Assembly: GCA_028714255.1 (NCBI GenBank)
Contig: JAQTMR010000001.1
Span: 310,001-374,000, forward strand
Source of the DNA: Phycisphaerae bacterium
GTDB taxonomy: Bacteria; Planctomycetota; Phycisphaerae; Sedimentisphaerales; Anaerobacaceae
Length of the DNA stretch: 64,000 bases
Direction: 5' to 3'
The position numbers and the translations under genes were made by a program. The notes beneath the pieces are model-generated. The model saw only the letters and a list, made by a program, of their open reading frames with translations. It was not told the origin of the DNA and did no database searches. Positions 43,632 through 52,459 of the stretch are shown here, one piece after another. Positions within the stretch are counted from its first letter, which is position 1, and each line of letters starts with the position of its first letter.

Positions 43632-44261
43632 ATGAAATTGGGTTGGGCCAATCGCATTACGATTGTTCGGATACTGCTTATAGTGCCGTTCGTCAGTTGT
43701 ATGCTGAAGATAAATGACGCTGCGCTTAGTGAATCAATGCAAAATGCGATGCGCCACATCGCGACCTTTATCTTCCTGCTCATGGCGGCCAGTGATGCAA
43801 TCGACGGCTTCTTCGCACGAATAAAAAAACAGGTTACAAAACTCGGCTCCTTTCTCGACCCGACGGCAGACAAGCTGCTTATAACCTGTGCCTGCCTCCT
43901 GTTGGCCTCACAGCGGGGCCGAGTGGATGGTTTCCTGCTCCCATCAACTGTTGTCGTTTTGATAATCGGAAAAGACCTGTTCTTGTCGATCGGGTTTGTG
44001 ATTATTTATTTTATCACTTCGAGGATTTTTATTGTCCCGGAGTTAATCGGAAAAATCGCCACAACACTCCAACTGTCAATGGTAACAGGAATTCTGATTG
44101 CCCCCGAGCTCTCCCGCTTTTTACCAGGATGGGTTTGGTTTCTCCGGAGCCTATGGTGGTCGGCGGCCGCAACTGCTATCCTCGCAACGCTTATTTACAT
44201 TCGCAACGGAATTCGCTATATTGAGCAGTACGAACAGAAAAACGCATCTGGCGCACTGTGA
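43632..44261 (+). CDS. pgsA: CDP-diacylglycerol-glycerol-3-phosphate phosphatidyltransferase
   Basis: 209 residues, inner-membrane enzyme of phosphatidylglycerol synthesis. The CDP-alcohol phosphotransferase motif is intact: [19 protein letters not shown] then SFLDPTADK, giving D-x2-D-G-x2-A-R-x8-G-x3-D-x3-D. Opening [19 protein letters not shown] and four to five more hydrophobic helices fit PgsA. Other CDP-alcohol transferases are possible but the opening favours PgsA. The region before the start carries a CGCAGAG-type repeat (43579-43618), which leaves only a GGGAA ribosome site. Followed closely by ribBA. Confidence 0.92.
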   Translation: MKLGWANRITIVRILLIVPFVSCMLKINDAALSESMQNAMRHIATFIFLLMAASDAIDGFFARIKKQVTKLGSFLDPTADKLLITCACLLLASQRGRVDGFLLPSTVVVLIIGKDLFLSIGFVIIYFITSRIFIVPELIGKIATTLQLSMVTGILIAPELSRFLPGWVWFLRSLWWSAAATAILATLIYIRNGIRYIEQYEQKNASGAL

Positions 44262-44295
44262 AGCGAAATACCGATGTGCTTCACGAGATACGAAT

Positions 44296-45537
44296 ATGGC
44301 GACAAAATTTAGTGAAATACCGGAAATCCTCGAAGAACTTCGTAACGGCAAAATGGTTGTCCTCGTTGACGCCGAAGACCGTGAGAACGAAGGCGACCTG
44401 GTTTGCGCCGCCGAGAAGGTAACGCCCGAGATTATCAACTTTATGGCCAAATTCGGCCGAGGACTTATCTGTCTGCCCCTGACCGCGGAGAAATGCGTTT
44501 CGCTCGGCCTTTACCCGCAGACAATGGAAAACACCGCCCGTTTCGAAACAGCCTTTACCGTCAGCATCGATGCCGCCGATGGGATAAGCACCGGCATCAG
44601 CGCAGCCGACAGAGCAAGAACCATTCAAATCGCAATCTCTGACGAACCGAAACCCGCTGACCTTGTTCGCCCCGGCCATATATTTCCGCTCCGTGCGCGT
44701 AAGGGAGGAGTATTGGTCCGCGCAGGCCAAACAGAAGGAGCAGTTGACCTCGCTCGGCTGGCAGACTTGAAACCGGCAGGCGTTATCTGCGAAATTATGA
44801 ACGAAGACGGCTCGATGGCACGTGTCCCGCAACTGCTCAAATTCTGCGAAAAGCACAATCTTAAAATCGCTTCAATTGAAAAACTTATTGAATACCGTAT
44901 CCAGCGCGAAAGTCAAATCAAACGAATCGAGAGCGTAATTTTACCCACCGACTACGGCGAATTTAAGCTCATCGCTTACCAGAGCATAACTTCTCCGGAG
45001 CCGCACCTCGCATTGTGCAAAGGCAGCATCGGAGAGCTTGACAAAACCGGCTCACCCATCGAACACGAAGAACCGGTACTCGTAAGGGTACACTCGGAAT
45101 GTATGACCGGCGATTTATTCCATTCGCAGAGGTGCGAATGCGGCTGTCAAATGATAACCGCGATGGAGATGATTGAAAAAACTGGCGCAGGGGCATTGAT
45201 TTATCTCCGGCAGGAAGGAAGAGGCATCGGCCTGGCCAATAAGCTCCGGGCATATAAACTTCAGGAGCAGGGACTCGATACCGTCCAGGCCAATCTGAAA
45301 TTGGGCTTCCTGCCTGATAAACGGGACTATGGAATCGGCGCACAAATCTGCCGTGACCTCGGCCTTAGGAATATCCGAATACTGACCAATAATCCGAAGA
45401 AGATAAACCGTCTCGAAGTTTACGGCATAAAAATTGTTGAGCAGGTGCCGTTAAAGGCCAAACCCGGCAAGCACAACATCGACTATCTCAAAACAAAAAA
45501 GTATTATTTCGGCCATATGCTTGATGAGGACCTCTAA
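44296..45537 (+). CDS. ribBA: Bifunctional DHBP synthase / GTP cyclohydrolase II
   Basis: 413 residues. Makes both precursors of the riboflavin ring. The N-terminal RibB half has [41 protein letters not shown] and [15 protein letters not shown]. The C-terminal RibA half has [21 protein letters not shown] with the three zinc cysteines, [11 protein letters not shown] and [14 protein letters not shown] chose ATG 44296 at the start of homology. 34 bases after pgsA; the next gene begins immediately after. Confidence 0.97.
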   Translation: MATKFSEIPEILEELRNGKMVVLVDAEDRENEGDLVCAAEKVTPEIINFMAKFGRGLICLPLTAEKCVSLGLYPQTMENTARFETAFTVSIDAADGISTGISAADRARTIQIAISDEPKPADLVRPGHIFPLRARKGGVLVRAGQTEGAVDLARLADLKPAGVICEIMNEDGSMARVPQLLKFCEKHNLKIASIEKLIEYRIQRESQIKRIESVILPTDYGEFKLIAYQSITSPEPHLALCKGSIGELDKTGSPIEHEEPVLVRVHSECMTGDLFHSQRCECGCQMITAMEMIEKTGAGALIYLRQEGRGIGLANKLRAYKLQEQGLDTVQANLKLGFLPDKRDYGIGAQICRDLGLRNIRILTNNPKKINRLEVYGIKIVEQVPLKAKPGKHNIDYLKTKKYYFGHMLDEDL

Positions 45538-45541
45538 TCTT

Positions 45542-46030
45542 ATGAAAATAGTCGTCAAAACAACTTACGCTATAGCTGTAATGTTTTTATTGCTTTTGGG
45601 AGGTGTTGGTTGTGAATCAACCGGCGCAAAATTGCCGCAGAGGACAGATAACGGTTTGAATCGGCCCTGCGAATATGACCCCGCGAAAGTCGATATTATG
45701 CCGTTGACTGAATTTGCCGGCGCCGGCAAAATAAAGGTTTATGTAAGCCTGCTCGATGCGTTTGATTGTCAGATAAAAGCACCGGCAATATTCCGCTTCG
45801 AATTATACGACAAAGTTCCCCGCTCCGCAGAGCCGAAGGGCAAAAGAATCTTCATTTGGCCTGACATCGATTTGAAAGACTCGGCCAAAAATAACGAGCA
45901 CTGGAAGGACTTCTTAAGGACCTACGAATTCGAACTGTCCTCCGTGCCTAAAAACAACAGCTGCATACTGCAGGTAACCGCCCTGTGCCCGAACGGCAAA
46001 AGGCTCTCGGCTGAATTTGCCCTAAAATAA
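45542..46030 (+). CDS. Hypothetical lipoprotein
   Basis: 162 residues. Lipoprotein signal MKIVVKTTYAIAVMFLLLLG ending in a lipobox-like GGVGC, then a beta-rich domain (IKVYVSLLDAFDCQIKAPAI, RTYEFELSSVPKNNSCIL). No named family recognised; similar small lipoproteins occur in planctomycetes. I chose ATG at 45542, four bases after the ribBA stop, so probably cotranscribed with it. The longer open frame from 45521 overlaps ribBA and lacks a proper signal start. Confidence 0.75.
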   Translation: MKIVVKTTYAIAVMFLLLLGGVGCESTGAKLPQRTDNGLNRPCEYDPAKVDIMPLTEFAGAGKIKVYVSLLDAFDCQIKAPAIFRFELYDKVPRSAEPKGKRIFIWPDIDLKDSAKNNEHWKDFLRTYEFELSSVPKNNSCILQVTALCPNGKRLSAEFALK

Positions 46031-46095
46031 GCGAATTAACACACTTCAGGACACCGACGCGAAAAAAAATATGTGCAGTCCTGTCTATGTTTTTC

Positions 46096-46124
46096 TTGAC
46101 ATTAAACCGGCTGATTGATATAGA
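46096..46124 (+). promoter_or_regulatory. Predicted promoter of the exported protein gene at 46208
   Basis: TTGACA (46096-46101), a 17-base spacer and TATAGA (46119-46124), close to consensus. Implies a leader of about 77 bases. Confidence 0.6.
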
Positions 46125-46207
46125 ATCAGCGAAATATGGATTTTCTGCCTTTGGTCTGTAACCAAAGCATAGCCATTTTAACCCTTTTATTTTTAAGGAG
46201 TAATGTC

Positions 46208-46858
46208 ATGTCTAAAAAGTTATCTCTCATACTCTCCCTCGTTTTAGTGCTGGCTCTGGCCGTTTCCGCATCCGCTGAAGAAACCTTGCTCGCCAGCTAC
46301 GAAAAGTCCGATGCTGCTGCGGGTCTAAAAGTCGGTATCAACAAAGCCTCGAACAGCCCCTCTGATTTGGTCATTTGGCCTATGCTGCAGGGCAAGGACG
46401 CAAGCTCATACAACACCAAAGTAGGGCCAGGCGTTATCGTACCCTCCGCAACCGACGGCAACAGCGTCCTCGGATTATTCTGGACAGACGAAAGTAGCGG
46501 CAGAGTTGACCTGCAACATAACTGGACCACTCCCGCTGATTTAGTCAAAAATGATAAAATCCTGATTGATGTTTACATCCCCGGCCCTAACGGCATACCG
46601 GGTACCATCGAATTATGGGATGGTGACCTGGCCTGGCTGCTCGGACACCACGACCTGATAGAAACTGGTAAATGGTTCACGGTTACATTTGACCTCAACG
46701 AGCTTCAGGATATAGGCAAACGAAAAACCGACCAGCTCCAATTTACAACCATCTATTTCATGGGTGTGCCGACAAAAGACGGAAAAGCATTCTTTGATAA
46801 CCTCCGACTCGAGAGCGCCCCGCCGGCAGAACCTGCTGCCACAGAGGAGAAACAATAA
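46208..46858 (+). CDS. Exported protein with carbohydrate-binding-like fold
   Basis: 216 residues. Signal peptide SKKLSLILSLVLVLALAVSAS, then a beta-sandwich-like domain (ILIDVYIPGPNGIPGTIELW, LIETGKWFTVTFDLNELQ, GKAFFDNLRLESAP). The FFDNLRLE ending resembles carbohydrate-binding jelly rolls, in line with YFDDIRLY in the broken gene at 21744. The tail is Pro/Ala/Glu-rich and lacks a PEP-CTERM tag. AAGGAG lies seven bases before the ATG at 46208. Own promoter; an imperfect GC hairpin at 46899-46931 follows. Exact function unknown. Confidence 0.8.
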   Translation: MSKKLSLILSLVLVLALAVSASAEETLLASYEKSDAAAGLKVGINKASNSPSDLVIWPMLQGKDASSYNTKVGPGVIVPSATDGNSVLGLFWTDESSGRVDLQHNWTTPADLVKNDKILIDVYIPGPNGIPGTIELWDGDLAWLLGHHDLIETGKWFTVTFDLNELQDIGKRKTDQLQFTTIYFMGVPTKDGKAFFDNLRLESAPPAEPAATEEKQ

Positions 46859-46898
46859 CTCAATAAGGCTGCGGTAAGTACATCTTAACCTGTTATTC

Positions 46899-46931
46899 GG
46901 GGCCTATACTGATTAATTCGGTACAGGCCCC
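46899..46931 (+). terminator. Possible terminator hairpin after the exported protein gene
   Basis: GGGGCCT (46899-46905) with AGGCCCC (46925-46931) around a 19-base loop, followed by GGTTGCTTACTTT. The tail is only moderately T-rich, so termination is uncertain. Confidence 0.4.
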
Positions 46932-46985
46932 GGTTGCTTACTTTACAATTCAACAGATACTTTTCGCCCGACCGGCTAAATTAAA

Positions 46986-47014
46986 TTGACCAAAAACCTG
47001 CTTTCTGCGATTAT
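46986..47014 (+). promoter_or_regulatory. Possible promoter of the sigma/anti-sigma operon
   Basis: TTGACC (46986-46991), 17-base spacer, GATTAT (47009-47014). The -10 box is weak; the operon may instead be autoregulated by its own sigma factor. Confidence 0.3.
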
Positions 47015-47116
47015 GTCCTGCACTGGCGCCAGCCATATTGGCGTTTAGGCCCCATTTTTGTTTGTTTTTTAGAGGAACCTTTCAGGCCGATGTTGGTCTA
47101 ATTAAGGAGAAAAGGC

Positions 47117-47719
47117 GTGACCGAAGCTGCAAATATCAGCATTGACGATACTATCCTGCTCCAGCAGTGCCGACAGGGCAACGCTGCAGCGACCGAAAGG
47201 CTGATTCTTAAATATCAGAGTCGAATATATAACGCCATTTTAAGAATATGCGCGAATCCTGATGATGCCGCGGAACTTACACAGGACACGTTTGTCAAAG
47301 TAATAGAGAACATTGATAAATTCCAGGGCAGAAGCACCTTTTACACCTGGGCGTTCAGAATCGGCATTAATCTGACTCTGAACCGCTGCCAGAGAAGCGC
47401 AAAACTCGGACTCCAAAGCCTCGACGCCGGCGACAGTGAAGACAACAACGAGGCCAAAAAGGCGCTGAAGAAAATTTTGACCGATGACAGCTTGCCCGAC
47501 CCTGCTATCGTGGCACAGAACAAGGAATTATACGAATTAGTCGTAAAAGCACTGATGAAACTCGATGACGCGCAGCGGGCTGTTATTATTTTGAGAGATA
47601 TTGAAGGTATGAATTACGCTCAGATTGCCGAAGTGCTCGATATCGAATTAGGTACGGTTAGAAGCAGGCTCAGCAGAGCCAGAACCAATCTGAAAGAAAT
47701 TATGGAGACGCTTTTGTAA
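47117..47719 (+). CDS. ECF RNA polymerase sigma factor (RpoE-like)
   Basis: 200 residues, standard ECF layout. Region 2 (LILKYQSRIYNAILRICAN, DDAAELTQDTFVKVIENIDK, STFYTWAFRIGINLTLN) and region 4 (LMKLDDAQRAVIILRDIEG, MNYAQIAEVLDIELGTVRSR). It starts at GTG 47117 with AAGGAG eight bases upstream. The stop overlaps the ATG of the next gene by one base (TAATG), so the pair is translationally coupled, and that gene is the likely anti-sigma factor. The signal it answers to is unknown. Confidence 0.95.
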   Translation: MTEAANISIDDTILLQQCRQGNAAATERLILKYQSRIYNAILRICANPDDAAELTQDTFVKVIENIDKFQGRSTFYTWAFRIGINLTLNRCQRSAKLGLQSLDAGDSEDNNEAKKALKKILTDDSLPDPAIVAQNKELYELVVKALMKLDDAQRAVIILRDIEGMNYAQIAEVLDIELGTVRSRLSRARTNLKEIMETLL

Positions 47720-48729
47720 TGGACCATGAAATTCCAAATATCGACGAATTACTGAATAGCTTTATCGATGGGGAGCTGGACGCCAGACATCAGACCGAGG
47801 TCCAGAGATTGATAAATCACGATAAGAAAATTGCCGAACGTCTGCTCGAACTGCAGAAGTGCAAAAGATTAGTTAGTTCGCTGCCTTACGCCGAGGCTCC
47901 TGACAGGATGCTGGAGAACATTAAAACTTCATTGAAGGAGCAAACTTCCCCTATCGGCCCTGCACATCGTGTCCAGCAAATCCACGGACACAAAGGGGCA
48001 AGGCATTTGCTGGTTCGCAGGCTAACCGCCGCCGCCGCTATGTTCGGACTTGTAGCCGTTTTAGGTGTAGTGATTTACTCGATACTTGCACCGGAGCCTG
48101 TTGTTGATACGCAGGTTGCCGTTGCACCAGCGATGAAAAAAACCGAACCCGCTGTAATAGTAGCGACCGCTGAAAAACCAGTCGAACCTGTCCAGCGTAG
48201 CCTCGAATTTACGGGCAGACTCGAATTGAAAACCAGCAGCCCTTCTGAAGTCGCTGCTTTTATTAACAAAGCGATTGAACTCAATATCCCTTCGGGCCAA
48301 AGCGCCGCTATCGGCCCCAAGCTGAAAGATTCGCACGTTATTACTTGCAGCAGGCAGAATTTAAGGTTGTTCATAGACGATTTGGCGACTATTTGGGACA
48401 AATTCGATTCAGCTAAATTAGTTATCCAGACCGGCCAGCCGGAAGGACAAATAGTAATTGACGCCGTCGCCCCGGAACAGATTATTGAAACTGCCAAACA
48501 GGCCTATTTCCAGTCGCAGTTAAAAACCGCCAAGTTCTTCGCCGCGATGAATAATATAACCGAACTATCGCCCGGCAAAGAAGTTCGCGTTGCGATTAAC
48601 GACAGCGCCCCGCGTATGATAACTATCCCCAAGCCGGTCCTGACTTCGAATGAAAAACCTATTACAAAAGCTGCTGGTGAAATCGAAGACACCCAAAAAG
48701 TCCACCTGACTATTATGGTTGTAGAATAG
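47719..48729 (+). CDS. Membrane-spanning putative anti-sigma factor
   Basis: 336 residues. The N-terminus (NIDELLNSFIDGELDARHQTE, then LEHDKKIAERL-like helices) matches the anti-sigma domain of FecR/RsiW-type proteins, without the full His-x3-Cys-x2-Cys zinc motif. One membrane helix at about 104-126 (AAAAMFGLVAVLGVVIYSIL) and an exported part of about 200 residues with no family I can name (LRLFIDDLATIWDKFDSAKL, GKEVRVAINDSAPR). Coupled to the ECF sigma gene by a one-base overlap, hence the call. Sensory input unknown. Confidence 0.8.
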   Translation: MDHEIPNIDELLNSFIDGELDARHQTEVQRLINHDKKIAERLLELQKCKRLVSSLPYAEAPDRMLENIKTSLKEQTSPIGPAHRVQQIHGHKGARHLLVRRLTAAAAMFGLVAVLGVVIYSILAPEPVVDTQVAVAPAMKKTEPAVIVATAEKPVEPVQRSLEFTGRLELKTSSPSEVAAFINKAIELNIPSGQSAAIGPKLKDSHVITCSRQNLRLFIDDLATIWDKFDSAKLVIQTGQPEGQIVIDAVAPEQIIETAKQAYFQSQLKTAKFFAAMNNITELSPGKEVRVAINDSAPRMITIPKPVLTSNEKPITKAAGEIEDTQKVHLTIMVVE

Positions 48730-48753
48730 TCCGACGGTACTCCAAAAATATTT

Positions 48754-48776
48754 AACCCCCTGCACCGCAGGGGGTT
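48754..48776. repeat. Perfect 10-bp GC-rich hairpin after the anti-sigma gene
   Basis: AACCCCCTGC (48754-48763) and GCAGGGGGTT (48767-48776) with loop ACC. On the minus strand an A/T-rich TAAATATTTTTGG follows; on the plus strand no T tract. Either a hairpin repeat or a weak terminator. Confidence 0.6.
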
Positions 48777-48793
48777 ACTCTGATTGTGCTCTT

Positions 48794-48895
48794 GTCATTC
48801 CCGCGGAAGCGGGAATCCAGTCATTGTCATTGCGAGCCCCTGTGTTTTCTGTCGAAGACAGAAACGGCGACGTGGCAATCTACTTACTTCTTCCC
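48794..48895 (+). repeat. GTCATTCC-type repeat followed by GTCATTGCGAG-type repeat
   Basis: First unit 48794-48820 (GTCATTCCCGCG...GCGGGAATCCAG). The second starts GTCATTGCGAGC near 48826 and ends GGCGACGTGGCAATCT near 48888, with an internal hairpin TTCTGTC/GACAGAA. Both are familiar dispersed repeat types of many bacteria. Confidence 0.75.
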
Positions 48896-48939
48896 TCTTT
48901 CCACCTGTTTTATTAATACTTACCACGCCGTTTTTCTGC

Positions 48940-48968
48940 TTTCACAAAAAGCTATTTTGATGTATAAT
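48940..48968 (+). promoter_or_regulatory. Promoter giving a probable leaderless transcript
   Basis: TTTCAC (48940-48945), 17-base spacer, perfect TATAAT (48963-48968). The ATG of the following gene is at 48976, seven bases after the -10 box, so transcription would begin at or next to the start codon. Confidence 0.55.
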
Positions 48969-48975
48969 AAATCTT

Positions 48976-49164
48976 ATGATTAGGAAAATAGTCGCCAAAC
49001 ATCGTATGGATAATTTCTCCGAAGTCAGGCAGAACCTTCAATACTGGCTAACCAAAACGCCGCAGGAGCGCATCGCTGCCGTCGATTCCTTAAGAGCACA
49101 GGTATATGGAAATACAGAAAGACTTCAAAGAACTGCTCGGGTTATTCAACGCCCACAAAGTTGA
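48976..49164 (+). CDS. Small protein partnered with a nucleotidyltransferase
   Basis: 62 residues. The stretch YWLTKTPQERIAAVDSLRAQVYGNTERLQRTARVIQ matches the short proteins usually found directly in front of this kind of nucleotidyltransferase gene. Probably an antitoxin or partner subunit (inference). It appears leaderless. Its last 59 bases overlap the next gene in another frame. Surrounded by dispersed repeats on both sides. Confidence 0.7.
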   Translation: MIRKIVAKHRMDNFSEVRQNLQYWLTKTPQERIAAVDSLRAQVYGNTERLQRTARVIQRPQS

Positions 49165-49552
49165 ATACATGGTTGTCGGCGGGTATGCGCTGGCTTTTCA
49201 CGGCGCCCCGCGATTTACCGGCGATATCGATTTGCTGGTAAAACCCGACAGCAAAAACGCCCGCCGTATTCTTGCCGCTTTGAACGATTTTGGTTTTGGT
49301 TCGTTAAACCTTAGCGAATCGGATTTCACCCGTCAGGATAGCATCGTTCAGCTTGGTGTTCCGCCAGTACGTGTCGATATTATAACATCGATAAGTGGAG
49401 TTGACTGGGATAAAGCACACGCCGGTAAGGTCGCCGGCGATTATGACGGGGTAGCAACCTCTTTTCTCGGCAAAAAGGAATTTATCTTAAACAAAAAGGC
49501 AACTGGCCGAAAAAAAGACCTCGCAGACCTCGAAGCACTCGATGAAAACTAA
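49106..49552 (+). CDS. Nucleotidyltransferase-fold protein (MNT/AbiEii-like)
   Basis: 148 residues. The minimal nucleotidyltransferase motif is seen as VGGYALAFHGAPRFTGDIDLLV, with GG then D-x-D, and a later Asp in VRVDIITS. Relatives belong to the MNT/AbiEii/DUF6036 group, several of which act as toxins or antitoxins by adding nucleotides or AMP to RNA or proteins. The ATG at 49106 lies inside the preceding small gene. It has no HEPN partner next to it. Likely an accessory two-gene module, consistent with the repeats around it. Confidence 0.8.
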   Translation: MEIQKDFKELLGLFNAHKVEYMVVGGYALAFHGAPRFTGDIDLLVKPDSKNARRILAALNDFGFGSLNLSESDFTRQDSIVQLGVPPVRVDIITSISGVDWDKAHAGKVAGDYDGVATSFLGKKEFILNKKATGRKKDLADLEALDEN

Positions 49553-49880
49553 TTAAGTTTGTCATTCCCGCGAAACTTATCCACGATTTATTCTTTGTCA
49601 TTCCGCACTTGCCCGCCCCAGCACTCTGTTGGCCGGGGATGCGGAATCCAGAAATGTTTAGCCCCGTCATCTTGCTTGTCGCGGCGTAGCTTTAGCGAAG
49701 ACGGATGACGGGGTTCGGTTAGCCCTGCCATCACTATGGCAGGGTTTGTCATTCCCGCGAACGCGGGAATCCAGTCATGTAGGGTGGGGCTTGCCCCACC
49801 AATTTCTCTCAATCCATCACCCCGCCAACGCTTTTGATTGAAAAATTGTCCCAGATACCTTTAATTTCACCCAGATCGTT
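49553..49880. repeat. Cluster of five or more dispersed repeats
   Basis: About 330 bases of repeats: GTCATTCC types at 49561-49583, 49597-49651 and 49748-49774; a stem CCCCGTCATC (49662-49671) with GATGACGGGG (49704-49713) whose loop holds a GGCGTAGCTTTAGCGAAG unit; CCCTGCCAT/ATGGCAGGG (49723-49744); and a GGTGGGGCTTGCCCCACC palindrome (49783-49800). No gene. Confidence 0.75.
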
Positions 49881-51968
49881 TTAGAGTTCTTCTGGTTTGT
49901 CTTTAATTAATTCCTGCATATCACATATCACATATCCATTGACCAACTTGCCATTCTTGTCACAAAGAGGGTCTATGATTACATTTAAATTATTCTTAAA
50001 CGCCTGTGTAACGATTTCATCAAATTCAACATCGCTCGGAATAATGCGCATCTCATAATTCTTTAAGTCAGCTCCAGCTTGTTTAGCATTTTCGAGAAAC
50101 TTATCCATCTCCATTGGGCGAGAAATCATAACAATGGTATTACCTATCACAATTGTTTCTTCAGTTTCGGTGTCGACAAGATAACAAAGCGGCGTATAAA
50201 ATTCTCCATCGTCAGGATAGAGTTTGGCGATATGCTCTGAATACTTAACAACCTCTGCATTAAGGCATTCCAAGCACTCCTCTTCTGGTTCTTTTAAGGC
50301 TAATAAGGTTGAATACCTGCCATGCATCCAATTTATTGACGTATAGCAAGCAGGATCTTTTTTGTCCCGAGCCTTCTTTAAGTGTGTATTAAATTCCTTA
50401 GCACGTTGTTCTGCTATATTCTTTGGATATCTATCGAGTTTGCCTCTGGAATCTATAAAACGAAACAAGCCTCCTTTGAGATCAACACGAATACAATACT
50501 TGTAATTTCGATACGATGAATTCTCGGGGTTCCAGGCGACTTGGCAAATAGGTTGAGGTTTTTTTCCGCGTAGTAGCGTTTGCCCTTTTACTATAAGTTT
50601 TGCCCACTGGCAAAGGTCAAAATTCTTAAGAAAATCTTTCTTTTTGAATATGGGGCACTCAAGTTGTCCCAATACTCGATCAATATTTCTGCGGCATTCA
50701 TCATGCACGCACCCAATCTGGTGTGCAGTTTCTTCATCATCAAGTTCTACTATCATAACAAACCCTTGCGAAATGGCTTTCCCACAATGTAAACATATTA
50801 GCATGTCCTTGCGTTCTTCAAGCATTTTTTGACACAACTCTGAATGTGCCTTTGCAAAAGGCGCATTATCTGCTGTCTCCGCCCCATTAGCCCCAACAAT
50901 ACATACTTTCTTATCTTTTACTAATTCAAGGTGATCTTCTATAAATCTCTCGACCCCTGAATAAGTAGCTGCGCGAAAATAAACTTTAGAGGTCGTGGTA
51001 GAATCCTTTTGCCACATTACTCTATCTTTCGAAAAACGAAGTCTCTTCGCACCTATGTCGGCAAACCGGAAGAACTCCGCAATAACCATTGAGTCGCCAA
51101 AAATGTCAGGAGACTCCATTAATAAAACTTCACGCCCAGAAGAAAGCACCCCATGTTCCTTTGCTAAAAGCTTCAATATTTCATCAGAAGTTGTCGTAGA
51201 TTTTCCCAAAGAGTTCGAAATCCTATACCTACCAGCAATTGCATTTAATCCTGAAATATCTATTACATGTCGCTTTGCACCGTTGCTCAAGCAAGTTTTT
51301 ATAAACATCGACCATATAAAATGAGGTTCTAACATAACTGCTGGTGTGAGCAACGCAATGGCAGCAACCTCATGCGGCATACCAGATTCCACATCTATAA
51401 CACAAACATAAGACCGCTGTGCAAAAACATGAAACTCCTCTTTTGACATTTCACATCCGTACTCATCTTTAAACGTATCAGTCACAATATCATGAAACTT
51501 ATTGTAATAATCTTTCTCTGCTTCCGAAAAAGTTCTAATATCTGGCCCATCGGAACTCATACGATAAGCATCAAGTATTTTCTTCAAAGTCACCTTGATT
51601 GGTCCACTAGATTCCGAAGTAGTTGCTATAGCATAAACAGCATCTCCATAAGGTTCATTGTGGCTCTGTTTAATGAACTGTTTGATTACGCTGTTGAAGT
51701 CAGATCCTTTTTTTGTTGATAGGCTAAGCTTTCTTTTTGCTTGAATATAGATAGTTTTGTCATTATTGCATTTTATTACTATATCATCGATAGCCTCTGC
51801 TGCTTCTATTGCCAATGACACCGGTATTGCGTCAACATCAATGCCAAATAGAATAGACACCGAATTCTCTGTAAAGACACAAACGAGTGCTAGAGCAGCA
51901 ATACGTTCTTGAAAGTCGATCCCAGCATTTACCGCTGCACCGCCAGCCTTTTTACAATCTTTAATCAA
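49881..51968 (-). CDS. Cap4/DUF4297-like nuclease protein with zinc-knuckle segment, putative defence protein
   Basis: 695 residues. The N-terminus resembles the dsDNA nuclease domain of Cap4/DUF4297 proteins: GIDFQERIAALALV, then AIDDIVIKCNNDKTIYIQAK, giving a D-x(n)-Q-x-K site near residues 59-77, and AVYAIATTSE. A helical middle follows, then a possible zinc site near 389-425 (CLHCGKAIS ... CVHDECRR). The remaining 270 residues are not recognised (WNPENSSYRNYKYCIRVD, WMHGRYSTLLAL). Its A/T-rich codons stand out from the neighbouring chaperone genes. The start seems to be TTG at 51968 with AGGA upstream, as the next in-frame ATG is far inside. It stands alone, so it would have to sense and act by itself. 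A defence role is inference. Confidence 0.6.
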   Translation of the reverse strand: MIKDCKKAGGAAVNAGIDFQERIAALALVCVFTENSVSILFGIDVDAIPVSLAIEAAEAIDDIVIKCNNDKTIYIQAKRKLSLSTKKGSDFNSVIKQFIKQSHNEPYGDAVYAIATTSESSGPIKVTLKKILDAYRMSSDGPDIRTFSEAEKDYYNKFHDIVTDTFKDEYGCEMSKEEFHVFAQRSYVCVIDVESGMPHEVAAIALLTPAVMLEPHFIWSMFIKTCLSNGAKRHVIDISGLNAIAGRYRISNSLGKSTTTSDEILKLLAKEHGVLSSGREVLLMESPDIFGDSMVIAEFFRFADIGAKRLRFSKDRVMWQKDSTTTSKVYFRAATYSGVERFIEDHLELVKDKKVCIVGANGAETADNAPFAKAHSELCQKMLEERKDMLICLHCGKAISQGFVMIVELDDEETAHQIGCVHDECRRNIDRVLGQLECPIFKKKDFLKNFDLCQWAKLIVKGQTLLRGKKPQPICQVAWNPENSSYRNYKYCIRVDLKGGLFRFIDSRGKLDRYPKNIAEQRAKEFNTHLKKARDKKDPACYTSINWMHGRYSTLLALKEPEEECLECLNAEVVKYSEHIAKLYPDDGEFYTPLCYLVDTETEETIVIGNTIVMISRPMEMDKFLENAKQAGADLKNYEMRIIPSDVEFDEIVTQAFKNNLNVIIDPLCDKNGKLVNGYVICDMQELIKDKPEEL

Positions 51969-52120
51969 GGCTTATCCTGTCAAAAATTAATCTGTACTAC
52001 AATCATTCATACGCCTATTTTTATGCACCTTTTTTTGAAATAATGTTCCTATATTATTCTGGCGCCTTCAAGGCGGTATGACCTTACCCTATTTTAACCT
52101 CAAAAAACTCGAAGAATCTC

Positions 52121-52459
52121 CTATTTTTTCTCGCCCGGAGTAGATTTGTCTTTTTTAACAGGCTTGGAATCTTTGGTTTCTGTTTTCTTTGTCTCTGTCT
52201 TTTTCTCACCAGTATCCTTAGCGGCAGTAGTGGTCGTTTTCTCGCTGGCGGTTTTTTCGCCCTTTTTGTAATTTTCGCTTCTGTAATCGGTTTGGTAAAA
52301 ACCGGAGCCTTTGAAAATCACACCTGCCCCTGCGCCGATGAGCCTTTTCAATTTGAGCTTACCGCACTTGGGGCACTTGCGAAGTAACTTGGCTTTCATC
52401 GACTGGAACTGCTCGAACTCGTGTCCGCAACCGCCGCATAGGTAATCATAAGTCGGCAT
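52121..52459 (-). CDS. FmdB-type zinc ribbon protein
   Basis: 112 residues. MPTYDYLCGGCGHEFEQFQ and LLRKCPKCGKLKLKRLIGAG give the two Cys pairs of the FmdB regulatory-protein zinc ribbon; the second half is a Lys/Thr-rich low-complexity tail. Function of the family is not well defined; it may regulate or stabilise. The ATG touches the grpE stop directly, so it is the last gene of the chaperone run. Confidence 0.9.
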   Translation of the reverse strand: MPTYDYLCGGCGHEFEQFQSMKAKLLRKCPKCGKLKLKRLIGAGAGVIFKGSGFYQTDYRSENYKKGEKTASEKTTTTAAKDTGEKKTETKKTETKDSKPVKKDKSTPGEKK

